A stretch of DNA of 64,000 nt from Phlebiopsis flavidoalba (taxonomy: Eukaryota; Basidiomycota; Agaricomycetes; Polyporales; Phanerochaetaceae). The stretch spans positions 62,001 to 126,000 of the forward strand of contig JAOCPU010000004.1 of the NCBI GenBank assembly GCA_035772785.1, given 5' to 3'. The position numbers were made by a program, and so were the translations under genes. Below are positions 12,084-25,079 of the stretch, one piece after another. How positions within the stretch are numbered: position 1 is the first letter of the stretch; the number at the start of each line of letters is the position of its first letter. The notes under the pieces were generated by a model. It saw only the letters and a list, made by a program, of their open reading frames with translations, was not told the origin of the DNA and searched no databases.

Positions 12084-15000
12084 CGTGATGCTGAACAGCG
12101 AGCACGAGCTCGCACAGCGGCCGTTGCTCCAACGATCGCCGATCTTGACGGGGGGTCAAAGCAGCGCCTCCGCGGATCGACCGCAAAGCGTCGAACGGAA
12201 GCTGTGCAGCAGTCGCTCAGCGGCGCGGAGAACGCTGTGTCGCAGCGCGCAAAGCCGATTGATCGTCCTTGTGACAGAGCACGAGGCGGGTTCGAGCCAA
12301 GTCGAACGTTCGCCTAGAGAAGATGGCGTGTTGTTCGTTGAAGGCCCGTTTCTGTATGGCGTGCTGTTGAGGACGGAGCATGGTGTCCTGCGTTGAAAAT
12401 AAAGAGGTCGATCTTTGGGTCGGCGATGGATCGTTTTGACATTTAGTTTGGGCGAGTGGGCCGGGCGCGAGCGGTTGTGTTAAGGGGCCGGGGGGGGCCT
12501 TGAGAGGACGGTGGTAGACATTAATATTTTGGGATGGCACACAGCAGATCGGATAGAGTCCAAGGAAGGGGTCGAGAAATATAGACGAGTAACTGACGAT
12601 ACGATTGCAGCCTAGACATTCGAGTCGTCCAATATTTAGTCAGTAAACCTTAAAGTTTAATTTCGAACTACGTGAGCCCGCAATGAAAACACAAACACGT
12701 GTTGCTGTTGTCTAATAAGAAATCACCTAAACCATATCACAATTAATTGAGATGACGGAGATGCTCACTACATCGACAAATGAGCTGTGTCGCACCGCGT
12801 TCTTCAAGTGTTCGTAATCAAACCCGTCAACAAAGTCTGCTGGAACACATCGAAGTCATGTTCTCAAGAACTGCCCAGTGCATGCACGCCGCTATCTTCT
12901 TTGTCATCCAGGAGGAATTTATTCGCTCACACCCGCCCACCCGTGCTAACCATCTACATTTCGACGCGGGCGTGAGGCCTGTGGGCAAGTGATGTCCTGT
13001 AGCGCGCCGTCGAGTCGAGCATGACGCTTGGAGCGCAGGTCTTGCGGCGGTCCGATGCGATGTGGGAGGGATCTCACATGCTACAGGGCTGCTAGCAGGA
13101 ACTATATTTAGACTAAGATGATGGCACTGACAGGGTCGCAGAGCGTCCCTGAAGAGCCGAGGTACGTCGATTATGTTCACGGCCGTTTGTAGCCGTCGTC
13201 GCGAGCAGTTGTTTCTCGGCGGAAAGAGCAGAGTCGGTCCACGCGACCGCGTACCTGAGCAATGCGAGAACTGGTATGGGAGCTGAATCGATAGTGAGCA
13301 AAACAATGTCATATGGTAACCCAACACAAATACCCTGACTTGTGAATGATCTCTAGGGATTAAGCTGCCATTTCGCACATCGTGAGTTGATGGCCGAGTC
13401 GGCGAGCGGGAAGTGACATCTGGCGCGAAACTGGCCCCATAGAATAGCTCTCCATCCTTTCTCGTCAACGGTTGATAATCTCGCGAAGAAACCTAGATCC
13501 ATCGTCAGACCTGGTGTGGCAGAAGTAGCAACTTGATTTCCGACGACAGCCCCCCACCCCAATCGGCCAACTGCACCCGTTTCTGTCTGGTGCACAAGAA
13601 AGGCACTGGGAAATCTTCCAACCGTACAAAGGAAAAAGAGTCATAGAAAATGCGTTTCGCATCAACCCAGTCCAGCCTACCTTTTAAATGGGTGGGCGAG
13701 GGAACCATTGATAGCAAGAACCTTGGTCCCCGTGCACAACTAGCGTGCGATAGTGTGGACAAAGTGAGGAATACAGAAGTAGTGGTGCCTATGTGATCTC
13801 CACCAGTGACTCAAGGGTTTCCCGTTGAGGGGGGTGTGTGCCCAGGGAAAAAGCATTCTGACCGGACAGAAGAGCTCGTAACGGCGAACCTCGACGGAGG
13901 CGACTTTTGAACTCCTCAGGATCGATGGTGGAGCGTTTTGTGTGTTCGCCATCGGGGTTTCGTCCAAGAAGACCGAGAGGAGTGGTGCATAGTACGTCAG
14001 GAAGAGCGCTAATAGACTTTGTACTCAGAACTGAGAATTACATAGTTGACAATATAAAACGAGCATTACAGATCATAGTCAGTCATTGATGTAAGGACGC
14101 AGTGGCCCCATAACGTTCAGCCTCTTGAGAGTTTCGAATGACATATAAAAATAATGCAAAAAGTCCAAAGGTCGGATGGATTCAAAAATTTCGAACAGCG
14201 GCTTTTTACAAAACCATTGCGGCGCGAGGTCCGCGAGCAGAATTCTCGTGTACATCCAGCAGTGAAGACGGATCGGTAGCAGGGGAAGCCAGTAGATTCC
14301 GTAGTTCACGAGACGTGCTTTCCGCTGTGTGAAACGCCAGAGTCTTGTTCACGACCTCGAACAATCTAAGAGAGAAAGCCCTTCGCGTCATGAATTGGCA
14401 TTATTGTAAGAAATAAATACATCTCACGTTGGACTTGATTTCAGGGTCTACCTTGAACGACCGTGAAGTGCAGCCGCCTCACATCCTTCGGGGCTACCGC
14501 ACATATTTTGCCCAGCGATGGCCGCACAAGGGTCAGCTGCCCTCGCAACTATCTGCGAGTCTGCCCAAACTGAGCCAACCAAGAGGGCCAACGACACGAG
14601 CCGAGCGGGACAACATCGTCGCGACCAAGTGTGACCGGATGTCCAACCGCAAGGGGTCCACAGCAGCCTCTGGCACGCAACGCGTGTGACACACTTAAAT
14701 ACCACAGGTCGGGCTCTGGCACCATCACGTCGGCATCCAATATGGCCAAGGACCGCTTTCAGCGAAGCACAATGCGCGGCATGTGGGGTCTGGCCTGAGA
14801 ATCCTCGCGTCATGCCACCATGCGAATAGTGAAGAGTTGGTAGCATGCGGCGCGAGGGCAACGTATCATCTACTCGACGTACGGCCATGCGATCGGATCT
14901 GCTGGTCTTGATCTTGGGCGCACAGGCAGCCCTCGGAGAAAGTCGGGGTAGGGTACTTGAATGTAGCTGACCAGGCTCGCGGGAAGCGCGTCGGGGTCTG

Positions 15001-15950
15001 ATACAGGATATGGGGCGCGCTATTGGCTCGTGGTGGAATAAAAATTACTTGTATTCACCGAGACCAAAGGGCGCAACCATCAAAGACCTTCGGGTATGCA
15101 TGTATGTTGGAATTGTGAATATGTTTTTCGTATGGGAGACAGCATGATTGCCGTGGGGGGCGACGTTGCGTCTACTGTAGTGTTTGACTTGTTGGTGTAA
15201 AGTATTCACGTACAAGAAATACAGTCTGTAACTGACCACGAGGGTTGCGCGGAAAGTTGCGATGTAGGACCCTCGCCTTCGTGGAAGGGAAATCTTCTCA
15301 CGTCGCGAACGTACAAAGGTCACGAGCGATTTCGCTAAAGCACGACTGAGCTCACGCTGGTGGCGTGCAGATCTGCACCGTCAACATTCAAAAATTCAAG
15401 CGCGCCCTCGACCAGTCGCAAGCGCCCGTCGAAGGATTGAAGCCGACCCACGCGCGCATTCCCAATGTATCTCACTTGCAAAGTGGGAAGGGACGAAAAA
15501 TGCGATCACTAGACATACATATAGTGATTGGGGGGATTCAAGGTGTACACAGGAGGTGATCCGATTGGGGAATTGGTGCAGTTAACGACATCATCTTTGA
15601 AGTAATAGGAGTCTGCCATGCACTACTTATAATAATGATGGTGTCTTTGTCTAGGTTCACATGCGACTCGGAGTAGAAACTATTTTGCGTGCGATGGCTC
15701 TGCTGATCCACTATCGATGGCCCAGAAAAAAAACGCTACTCGTCCATGGCTATACGGTTCCGCGTCACCTTTGACCGTGCATCGAGTATTGACCAAAGAC
15801 GGCTCATGACCTAGGACAAAGGTTGAGCGTTTGCGTGTTTGAACACACGGTCTCGTGTTAAACTACTAGTATACCATATCAAAATGCACACTACCACTGA
15901 CAGTGCTGATCAAAACAAGTAGCAACAACTGAGACAAACTTGTAATTTTA
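12084..15950. other. Long gene-poor stretch
   Basis: About 3.9 kb without a recognised gene. The longest frame is 213 codons on the minus strand (12827-13468), with no recognisable motif. A coding-like, intron-bounded segment near 15368-15480 (plus) begins ICTVNIQKFKRALDQSQAPV after a CAG acceptor, but I found no partner exons. No transposase or reverse-transcriptase motif was seen. Confidence 0.4.
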
Positions 15951-16355
15951 TTAAATTAAGATCGCGCACTCAAAACCCGAATTGGCAAGCAGGATTAAAG
16001 CACAAACTATCCCTGACAGACCTTTTGACTTAGAAATCTCTCCTGGCTCTGGACAACCAACGGCCTCGCAGCCGGCAAGCGCCCATAAATCTACTCTTAT
16101 CCTGATGCTCCAGGCGGGGACTCCTTGAGATTTACCCGGCCGACGAATATCCTCAAACCACATCCATCATCGTCTACGTAACTGCGCGATTACATCCACG
16201 GCACACAAGCTGTTCATTTCGAACAACACACTCGCGGCGACGTCGTGGCGCCGATTGCTTTGACCAGGCCAAAATGACACATGCGATTGGACACGCCCGT
16301 CGCCGAATGTAGCCACGCAATCAGGCCGGCAAACTCCTACCTCTCCTTGTCGCAT
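15951..16355 (-). other. Two same-frame ORFs split by one stop, divergent from the lipase
   Basis: On the complement an ATG at 16355 opens MRQGEVGVCRPDCVATFGDG and runs 62 codons to a TGA. The same frame continues directly for 70 more codons, ending in a hydrophobic tail (IVCALILLANSGFECAILI). The start lies 78 bp from the divergent lipase ATG. It may be a small gene with one base error, or chance; no family was recognised. Confidence 0.2.
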
Positions 16356-16377
16356 CTTGTAGATTGCGTACTCGCCT

Positions 16378-16384
16378 TATAAAG
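16378..16384 (+). promoter_or_regulatory. TATA box of the lipase gene
   Basis: TATAAAG starts 55 nt upstream of the ATG at 16433. Confidence 0.5.
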
Positions 16385-16432
16385 TCTCTACTACGGTGGT
16401 AGCCCTTACACGAAACTTCTCCAAACCTCACC

Positions 16433-18038
16433 ATGTCCTCACTCGAAATCCGTGCATCTCGTCGTGATGGTTCACGCATGTGGGGGGGAAACCCTGGCCA
16501 TCTATCAGAGATGGAAAGAATAGTACGCGAGCGGCGTGGCTCAGAAGCAGGCCCTAATGGAGAGGAGATGCAAACTCTACTCGCAAAATCGAACGCAGAA
16601 TCGGGGACATACGATGGTATCGACTGGGGTGCCGAGAGAGTAGCGGAAGAGGTGAGTTCTAAGTTAGGTCTTTTGTGCAGAGCATCTGCCTAGGTATGCT
16701 AAATGTATGTATTTGCTCTCTCAGGTGCTCGAGAAAAGTCAAGGGGCATTGAAGAAGCGAGGTCAGCAAGTGACCAAAACTCTCTGTGCTTGGCTATAGT
16801 CTAGGAGGACTGTCGTCTCGCTGTTATCTCATTGGCATTCTGCACCAGCGCAAAATTCTTTGAAAACGGGCACCCCGATGAACTTTGCCACCGTGGCGAC
16901 CCCCACACATCGGTCTCTTGCGGTCCTCGGGATTGAGATCGAAGATGTTTGCATATCTTGGCCCGCGGCTGCACTTAGCCGTACTGGCGAGCACAGCTGC
17001 TCTATGCGGCAGACAAATGGTCTGCATCTGGGAGGCCCCTTCTGGAGGTTATGGCGGATCCAGGTAAGCTCCTGCATCCATACTACGGCTTCAAAGTCTC
17101 ATCAATATTCTGTAGATCGGATATTTTACCAAGCACTATCTCTGTTCCAGCATAAATGCTTCTATGCTAATGCCGTCAACGATACCACCGTCCCATACCT
17201 AACTGCCGCCGTAGAAACAGAAGATCCTTTTGACGACTACGTTGCTACAGGACTCCAAGTGTGCGTGATCCTACTTCTAAATCAACATTACTCACCTAAC
17301 AGCATATTTTGCAGAGAGCTAGATGAAGAATACTCTCCTATAATTAAATCATACTCTCAACCAGAAGTCCGGCCCGCTGCCCTTCCGGCACCGCCGATGC
17401 TCTCTGCCGAGTGGTTCAAGAAGTTCAACAGGTGAACCACTGCCGCCGGCTTTCCAAGCCAGCTTCCCGAAACCCTTACAACGCTGTGAGTTCAGGCCGT
17501 AGCGCCGATACAGATCATTGGTCTAACCTCCGTCGTAGCTCATCTACATGTCCTTGCCGATTCTCATGCCGACTCTCATATCAATTGCCCTTGTCCGGCT
17601 TTCCATGGACTCGCATAAATCACGCGCACGCATCAGGGGTTTGGAGAAGAACGAGACGTACCGCGAAACGGCTTGCTCACGTCGTTGGTCAGATGGGAGA
17701 AGCGTGTCGAGGACGTCGTAGTGGAGTACATGGAAGACCCTGCCGAGTCCGTTCCACGCGCGGCTGAGCCGTCCGTGGCGGGCCACGTCGAAGCGCCGGC
17801 GGCAACGGTAAACACAGGCAGAGGGCCCGAGCATGCGCAGAAGATGGTCCTCACGCCACTTCAGCACAAGCTCGCAAAGTGGCTCAACGGGTTGCCAAAC
17901 CTCGAGAAGCAGCTCGCTTTCGTCGACCTTGTTTTCAATTCGCATGCTGTGATCATCGCGAGGGACGTGAAGCGGTTCAAGCATCATACGCGCGGTCATG
18001 GCGTGTTGAACCATCTTGCGGACCATCTCGTGCTATGA
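16433..18038 (+). CDS. ROG1/LPL1-type lipase (DUF676 alpha/beta hydrolase)
   Basis: Putative serine esterase of the DUF676 family, which includes the yeast lipid-droplet phospholipase Lpl1 and Rog1. After MSSLEIR the next frame gives the HG oxyanion segment VHLVVMVHGMWG and NPGHL; the G run near 16480 carries an extra base. Then come YDGIDWGAERVAEE, the nucleophile elbow GYSLGGL at 16792-16812 (Ser codon 16798-16800), TPMNFATVATPH near 16875, and NDTTVPYLTAA near 17180 (Asp region). A membrane-like segment IYMSLPILMPTLISIALV lies near 17540-17590. NSHAVIIARD near 17936-17965 holds the presumed catalytic His (codon 17942-17944). The stop is TGA at 18036-18038. All three triad regions are present, so the enzyme should be active once the frame errors are discounted. 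Confidence 0.8.
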
Positions 18039-18451
18039 CACTGTCCCCGCAGTTGCGCCAGGTACCTGGCCTGGTCCATGCTATACCCCTTAATTATGGA
18101 TGGAATACCTCGCTTGGATCGTTGGTAGACTAGTGAGCATTGTCCAATTTCCTTCAGCCAAGTCGTCTAACAACCACAACAGGAATTTTCTGCATGACAT
18201 CGCACTTAAGTTATTAAACTTGCATAGACGACAATAGAATATATCCTCAGAATTAATTCTCTCACAAACGACGACAACGACGTTGATAGGTCAGAGCGGT
18301 ACAACGTGTAAGGTCGATTCATGGGCTACCGTGCCCCTTGACTCCTTCACGACATCTGAAGCTCGATGGCCCAGCGAGAAACTCGACGCCGCTCGCCAAC
18401 GAGTGACTTGTGTGGCCTAACCAACGTCTTAGCAATTCGTGGCGGAAAACG

Positions 18452-18459
18452 TATAAATA
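18452..18459 (+). promoter_or_regulatory. TATA box
   Basis: TATAAATA lies about 100 nt upstream of the ATG at 18559. Confidence 0.55.
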
Positions 18460-18558
18460 CCCCCGGCGGGTACATCCACAAGCCAGTGTCCACTTCCGCC
18501 ACAGGCTGAGTCTTGGTCACCACCTAATCTCTTACCGCTACACTCCTGCGAACTAGAC

Positions 18559-20724
18559 ATGTCCTCTACTGGCTACATGACATACCCGTGACGGTACGTT
18601 CTCCCTATCCTTCACCTTGGGCAATATCTGACGCGGCGTGTAGTGGTCGAGGCTTGCCTTTCGCGGGGTCTTGCTTCACTGAAGCCAAATGGCAAAAGTC
18701 CCGTAGCGTTCACCGAGGGGAGCAGCGTGCCCTTTAACACGGAGAAGCTCAAACAGCAATGTACGTACTCTTACTTCAGTGGCAAAAACAGAAAGCTTAC
18801 TTTTGCCACAGTTCAAGATGAGGCGCGTAGGCTGAAGAAACAACCAGGCAGTGAATGGGAGCATATTGTGCTTAGATGTCTAGAGAACGCGCGGTATGTA
18901 ATACCACCTGTTGGTGTCATCGGGTATTGACTCATAATTGCGCAGATGCGTCAAGAGTACGTTGGTCCGTGACAGAGACAGCGAGGACACCTTCGTCATC
19001 TCCGCGAGAGGCAAGGCGTGGTATGGAATGACGTCCACCCCATCTCATAGTCATCAACACAAAAATGCCACCTTTGCGCACGAGCACAGCGACGCATTAG
19101 ATCCCGAGACTACTATCCCGGATCTTGATGACACTTCGCGTTCTGTTACTCCTGCCACCGACTCGTTTGAACTCCCCACATTGTCGACAAGTTTCGATGT
19201 GCTGTCGAACTACATCGCGTCCGTCTCGGGCTCAAAACGATCCGCCGGTAGCTCCTGACTACGCGCTCTCCCCGAGCGGAGCCCATACCGAGCAAGACGA
19301 GCAGGTCGGCGGTGACGAAAGTGATATGGAAACGGAGACGGAAGACACGGAAGACGAAGACATGGAGGATAGCGATGAAGAAGGAACCGTTACTACCCAA
19401 GGTGTGACGGACTACGAGGCAGACGAAAGTGATGTGGAGGAGTGCAAGCAAAGTGTCAACAGTTTGCTGGTGGCACAACCAGTCCCTGTCAGACCTGTCC
19501 AGGCCTCTTCGACCTGCAGGCCGCCGACCCGGGCCGGGAAATCCTGTCTACTCCCTTTGCCGACATTCGAACCTTACCCAATCCCAACACCACCGATCTC
19601 GTCATCTTACTCGCCAGCTTTCAATCAGACAGATGAGGGTCCTTCTTGTCGTCGCATATGGATACCCTGTCTCGAACGGGGCCGCCTCTGTCGCTCCTTC
19701 TAACGACCCATTCCCGGTCGTGCCATCTGGATCTTGGATCTCAACACATTCAGTCAATGAGGCCGCTCCGTACAATTACCCCACCTTGACTTGGGCCGGC
19801 TCCGCTGCTCCTCTCCGGGGACCTGCTTCACATCCCCTCTGGATCCAGCAGGTCGACCCGAGGGCATGCTCAGGGCGTCTGTTGCAGATGGGATTGCCCT
19901 AGCTATCCTTCAAGCTCCAGGCGACTTGTTCCAAATGGCTCACGCAGTCCCTCCGCTGCCCGCTCTCGTGCAGGCGGAACCTTTGGCGAACTACGCCGGT
20001 TATGCGGCGGGTCTGGGACATGGTTAATGACGGTTTTCCCCAGGATGTACCGGAACTCGTCCAAGCAAACTTTCAACTTCTTCAGAACGACATCGATCTG
20101 GCCCCAATGGGCAGGTGGCGATGCTGGATATCAGGTATGCTGATGCGCCTTATACGTTGCTTCCACGCTCACATCTGGTTCTCGTAGAACATGGCGTTCA
20201 ACGGAAATATCAATGCGCTGAACATGCAGCTGCCTGTCGCCGACATCGGCCTCGTGCAGCTGCCTGTCGCCGACATCGGCCTCGTGCAGCTGCCTGTCGC
20301 CGACGTCGGTCTCATGCAGCCCGTAGATCATCGGCTCGGCAACCTGCAAGCTACCTTAACACAAGTCGGCACACAGCTTCAGCTTTTGCGTGGGGCCCAC
20401 ATCCAGCACAAGTTCCAGCTCCAAGCGGTAGAGGATTGGTACGCCCAACTCGAGCAAGAATGCTTGGCAGTCCAACGCGACCTCAATTACAAGACCAACC
20501 TTCTCGGCTCGGTCATGGCCGGTAACGCGCATCTCGCTAAACGTAAACAATTATATGTGGAATCCAAACATGCGACCCGAACGTCAACATGGTGCCTATG
20601 CTCAATCAAGTTCAGCAGCCCCAGATGGTAGGCACCACTCGTCTTGCTCGTGGCGCTTTTGTTGACTGACCTTCCGTCTTCACAGTATCCCTATGGCTTC
20701 TATAAACCCCGTCTAAGGTTTTAG
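18559..20724 (+). CDS. Unrecognised fungal protein with acidic region and QLPVADIGLV repeats
   Basis: Multi-exon gene of unknown function, probably lineage-specific. It has its own TATA box and starts MSSTGYMTYP at 18559. Exons encode GVEACLSRGLASL-like and KLKQQ segments, then DEARRLKKQPGSEWEHIVLR, KSTLVRDRDSEDTFVISARG and a Ser/Thr-rich stretch. A strongly acidic block follows (ESDMETETEDTEDEDMEDSD, near 19320-19375), then a Pro-rich stretch. Near 20227-20316 a 10-residue unit is repeated three times, followed by a coiled-coil-like region (LEQECLAVQRDLNYKTNLLG). The last exon reads YPYGFYKPRLRF with TAG at 20722-20724. The organisation (short basic N-terminal domain, acidic middle, coiled coil) would suit a nuclear protein, but that is inference. 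Confidence 0.5.
20227..20316 (+). repeat. Three tandem 30-bp coding repeats
   Basis: Units at 20227-20256, 20257-20286 and 20287-20316 encode QLPVADIGLV, QLPVADIGLV and QLPVADVGLM. The first two are identical at DNA level; the third has three substitutions. Confidence 0.95.
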
Positions 20725-21475
20725 ATCTTGGGAACTCGTCTCACACGCCACGTCGGCAACGGACTTACACATGCTTTATTTGGCGCATCATATGCCTATT
20801 CACCTCACGCTGTATCCTCATCATTGCTCTCCTGTAGCTCTCGGTGCTCTGTTTTTGTACTTGTCCACCCTCGATCATCGATCTACGCTCTTTTATTTAT
20901 ATGTATCAGGATCTTGTATAAAACACATCTCTACTCATCGAGAAATTGTGCCTGTCGTACATATAATTTATTATGCTTTCCCAAAGTCGTATGAAGTCCG
21001 GTCTAACGTCAACCAAGACATTCGCCGACTGCGAACCGCCGCCGCTCGCGCGGCTTGCCAAAAGCTTCGTGGCGTTCTTCAGCCGAAATCGGTCCTCGCT
21101 TTCTGCCTTCTTCGGCGCTGGTTGTCGATCTCAGATTGGAGCAGGGTTGCCAGTGGCAGTCTCAATCCGCCACTGATCATTGTTCGCACGCACAACCTGT
21201 TCACAGCAACAGTATTGTCGTTTGCTCACAAACCAAGACCGATATGACAGATGACACGCCACTCGTGCCGTCCTTTCACGGATCGCGCAGTTACAGCAAG
21301 GCCCGGTCAAGTCAGGGTCAAGTTCTTTGTGTCCGACGGTACAAGACATGAAGGCTGTCATGTCGACAGACGCTTTTCGAAGTCCCTACCAGCTCTGCAC
21401 TTGTCTCTTTCCTCTCTACGTATACAACTATTGAGTGCCCCTCAACACAGCAAAGCATCTATCGTACGAGTTGAC
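20725..21475. other. Intergenic region
   Basis: About 0.75 kb. Open frames exist, but none has recognisable protein features. It contains the promoter of the following plus-strand gene. Confidence 0.35.
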
Positions 21476-22422
21476 ATGGCTCGCACTGGTCGTCAGAGAA
21501 CAAGAAAACCGAAAAGCGTGACGTATTGGTTGGGCCGTAAGTCTAGCTTTTTGCCTCCTTAGTTTTCCCGAGAGATGCGATGCTCAAACGACCCTATAGT
21601 GGTGCAGCTAGCGATATATCAGCAGTCGAGAAAGCTGAAAACACGGCCCGATACCGGTCGACGAGGTCATTCGCGCAACGATGTGCGTTCTCTGCTTTCT
21701 AATTGTCATGAGTAAAGCTTCACTTCTGCGATGGTAGTTAAGGAATATTCCTCTCGTCCCGGGGTGACACGAAACGGTTGACCTGAGGCCAGTGTGGGTG
21801 GAGCGATACTGCAAACCAGTCATAGAATTTTGCTGTGAGTGGCTCATGTGTCAGTGACAGTGGGTCCGACTAAAGCTGTGGCTTGTGGAATAGATCATAG
21901 GCGAATGCCTGGAAGAGAATAAGGTTGAAACAGACAATCTGTGTTGCACCCCAGCGACGGAAGGAGAAGGTACTATCATTGTTCACGTCGCCTCGCCAAT
22001 GCATCGTGCTCAAAGCCAGTCAGGTTTCAGAATGGTGAAGATAAAGATTGAGCGAACAAACCTGAAAACCTCACACGAGAGAAGTTGGTATCTCTCGCGT
22101 TTGCTCTAGAGAAGGAGACATGTGAAAAAAGGAAGACGAGAGCTAAGGTTAGTGTATCCACAGTTAGAGCCCCCCTTCTGTCAAACACTGATGAGATTGC
22201 AGCTCAATGTGGAGAGACAACAAGGTGCTCCGTGAAGAAATTGAACAGAAACTGCAGCCCAATTTCACCGCGGCATCGAATCCGCGCCGCGCGACCCGGA
22301 AAGTGGACGTTGACGGTCACGATAGCCCCTCCGATCGCACCACCGCGACACCTACCAGACACCATGCCTCCAGTAGCGAGGTCGAGGTCGAGGAGCTGCT
22401 TGAAATGCAGTCATCTTTGTAA
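21476..22422 (+). CDS. Unrecognised multi-exon gene, basic N terminus and coiled-coil-like C terminus
   Basis: The ATG at 21476 opens a basic exon, MARTGRQRTRKPKSVTYWLG, with a GTAAGT donor. Later coding-like exons read VQLAIYQQSRKLKTRPDTGR (about 21600), LRPVWVERYCKPVIEFC (about 21785-21830), IIGECLEENKVETDNLCC (about 21895) and REKLVSLAFALEKETCEKRK (about 22080). The final exon, from about 22214, has DNKVLREEIEQKLQPNF and an acidic tail ending EVEVEELLEMQSSL with TAA at 22420-22422. Donors and acceptors fit the usual fungal pattern. No family was recognised. The basic N terminus and acidic C terminus suggest a nuclear or scaffold role, without proof. Confidence 0.45.
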
Positions 22423-22469
22423 AAGCCAACGACTTGCGTCTACTGTGGACCTTCTAAGCTTTCGACAGG

Positions 22470-23330
22470 TTGCAAACACCTGTCCAGAGGTGTGTTGAAA
22501 CTTGTCGATCCTGGGGCGGCATACCAACCCCAGAGAGTGCTCCTCGTCCCCGTCGCTTACCTTCGGTCGGCTCTCAAGCTGGGCCGAGCACGTTCTGCGA
22601 CGAGGGTGGCCCGTCGAACGCAGTACTAATGTCCTTGGCTGAAAGCAGGTGAATGGCTCGGCTGTCTTCTCCCCTCAGTAGTTCTGAATTCCTTCTGTTA
22701 GACAAACACTCTGTCAGCGTGCGCCTCATCAAGCCAATCGCACCGTACCGCGCTTGGGGCTTATCGTTCGCGAGACACGTTGGGCCGAGACTCCACTATG
22801 GGCTCTCATCCGAAAATCCCGCTCTCCTATATGGCGAAAGAAGACGTTCATACAACCCGTATTGCGAGCTCCTGACACAACGGATCGCGGACGCTACAAC
22901 GGGACCCGAGGAGCTGGGCCTCAAGTTGGCGCTGCGGCTGGCTTGCGCATTCTCAAGCACGTATCTGGGGCCCCTAATGTCCCCCTCATGGATCTTCCAA
23001 GCCCTTGGCGAGAACGCGACGCCTCCCGCTAGTGATGCTGAGGATTCAGACACGGGACGAGCCCATGGTTTCCGCTGCCACTGTAAGTCGTGTGCATGTC
23101 GAGAATTTGCTGCTCGTGGTGCACAGTTCTAAAAACTTCTCCAGGCTGCCAGTGAGAAGCAGAAAATGTATAAATTCTGCCGTTCGTTCGCATGACATGG
23201 AGAGCACGCTGATGGGCACAAAAAGCGAGAAATTGACGCGGATTGGGAGGAGATTGATCGTATGAAACGTCGTTTCATGCCAGTCATGCCTGACAGTTTG
23301 GTATTTAAATTAAGCCCACGCCGGTCGTGA
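22470..23330 (+). CDS. Unrecognised plus-strand gene
   Basis: Coding-like region following the previous gene, possibly its continuation. One frame (22653-23132) gives PALLYGERRRSYNPYCELLT, then GPEELGLKLALRLACAFSST and an acidic segment ASDAEDSDTG. A later exon after a CTCCAG acceptor near 23144 encodes AASEKQKMYKFCRSFA and, one base out of phase, EIDADWEEIDRMKRRFMPVM. The segment 22486-22650 (TPESAPRPRRLPSVGSQAGP) may be a first exon. No domain was recognised. Confidence 0.35.
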
Positions 23331-25079
23331 CTGGGGCAGACTCGAGGTGCTCCTGTTTGACCGTAATAATAATGTGACTTCAACATGTCACGATATTGGT
23401 CGCATAGTGCTACCGCCCATGATTAGATGAGCATGAAAACGCAATACATCCTATTTAGTGAATAAAATACAATTATAGCTACAGATTAAAAGTGTCCTGG
23501 CCATGTCCATGGGTTGTCTCATATCAGTACATCGACGTTGATCATTAATGCCCAAACTTGTGTGAGGAAACTTTATCGAGGCGCGAGCATAGTGATGTCT
23601 AGGGTTGTGATCTGGTACATTCAAAGCAAGCATAGGTTTGCGCTGCGCTGCCGGCGAGCGTTGAGCATAAACGAAGCTTCAATGATGCAGCACGGATTTG
23701 CGCGCTGCGGCTTGTCGCTTGCGTGGTCATTTCGATTTCCACGCCTTGACGTATATGCGCCGCTCAATGTATTTGGAGACGGAAATGCTGAAAAAGAACG
23801 TGAGACCTGCGTTGCAGCTGGCTGAAGACACGTATAGCTTACAGAGGCTTCACTCTGCGAAAAGTAACGGCGATGTGTAGCGGGAGGCCTAATTGTGGTT
23901 GTCGTGCGGGGTAGTGTAGGGGTGGGGGTGGGGTGTTTCTGGATGATTTACTGCGACGACTACCTCTGGGCGTGTAGAGGGCGTTGTCGCTTGTAAAGAG
24001 GGCGACAGAAATTAGAAGTGTGTAGTGTTAGTCGTCGCAGACGACCTGGAGAGATATTTACAAAGAGGACAGGTGAGTAGTGGCCCCAAAACGCAAGCGT
24101 GTCAAGTTCCGAGACTGAACCTGCCTTAAATATACTTCGCTTAGCTTGTCCTATAGTGACCGGCCACCCGGATTTCATTCAACGGATCGAGAACAATTCA
24201 AGGTCACTGGCAAACATTGTGCAGTTGCTCTTATTGTACCAGGTGCAATGTGCATCGCGAAGGCTGCGCCGGATAGATATGGAACCACGAACTCGCTTCG
24301 CGGAACAAGGCAATGCATCCATTGAACCTGGTTGTCGAGGGCGGCCAAGCTCCATTGTTTGACCGTTGCGTGGGAACGAGTGCGCGGCGGAGAGGGAAGA
24401 GCCCTCCAAGACAATTGAGCACATCGATAAACGACTGATCGAAGGTTTGCTTGCTCTTCGCATTATTGGACTCACATAAGTACAGATGCTCGACTCGACT
24501 TATTCGCAGTTTACAATACGTGACCGTCAGTGAAACGCAGGGCGCCGCGTCGCAGTCATGAGCGCTAGAAAGTTTGGCCTTGTTTGCGTCCGGTTAGCAT
24601 TATGCTTCTTTAGGCAAGCCTTCAAGATCTTCTAGAGACATGACGCCGGCGATGCTACTTTTGACCATGGACTCCGTACCACATCTCAGTGCCAAGCTGT
24701 CAGCCAAACGCTTACATGCTTCACCATATATCAAACGTTATCATAGTCGATTCTACTATACAAAATTGGCCTTTAAACTCTGCATGCTGAGTATTACTGC
24801 GATAAACACTTGTCGACCTCGAACACTGTTCAGAGAAATTCATTGAGTTTAGTCACATTTGCTTAGTCTTCTAGCTCTGAATCTAAGCCTCACTCCAGAG
24901 CCTCGGTCGTTGTGTCTGACATCATCTTCTGACTGAAGCGCGCTCAAGCATTCTTTCTATGCCTAAGCTAATGTTTCAAGACAATTAGAATTCATGCGCT
25001 CCCCTGACGCGACTGCGGGATCCACTTAACGGCAGACGCCGCGGTTGCTCGGGAAATTGTCCAGCCTAATTTGAACTCT
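23331..25079. other. Gene-poor stretch before the GST array
   Basis: About 1.75 kb. One coding-like plus-strand frame at 23698-23880 ends YLETEMLKKNVRPALQLAED and a short tail with TAG. It has no recognised family and no clear start. Nothing else could be supported. Confidence 0.35.

Noticed and set aside
12827..13468. 213-codon minus-strand ORF
   Set aside because: No motif, no supporting splice sites or promoter, low-complexity Arg/Ser/Pro composition.
20227..20316. CRISPR-like short regular repeats
   Set aside because: Units are contiguous with no spacers, in frame, and the genome is fungal.
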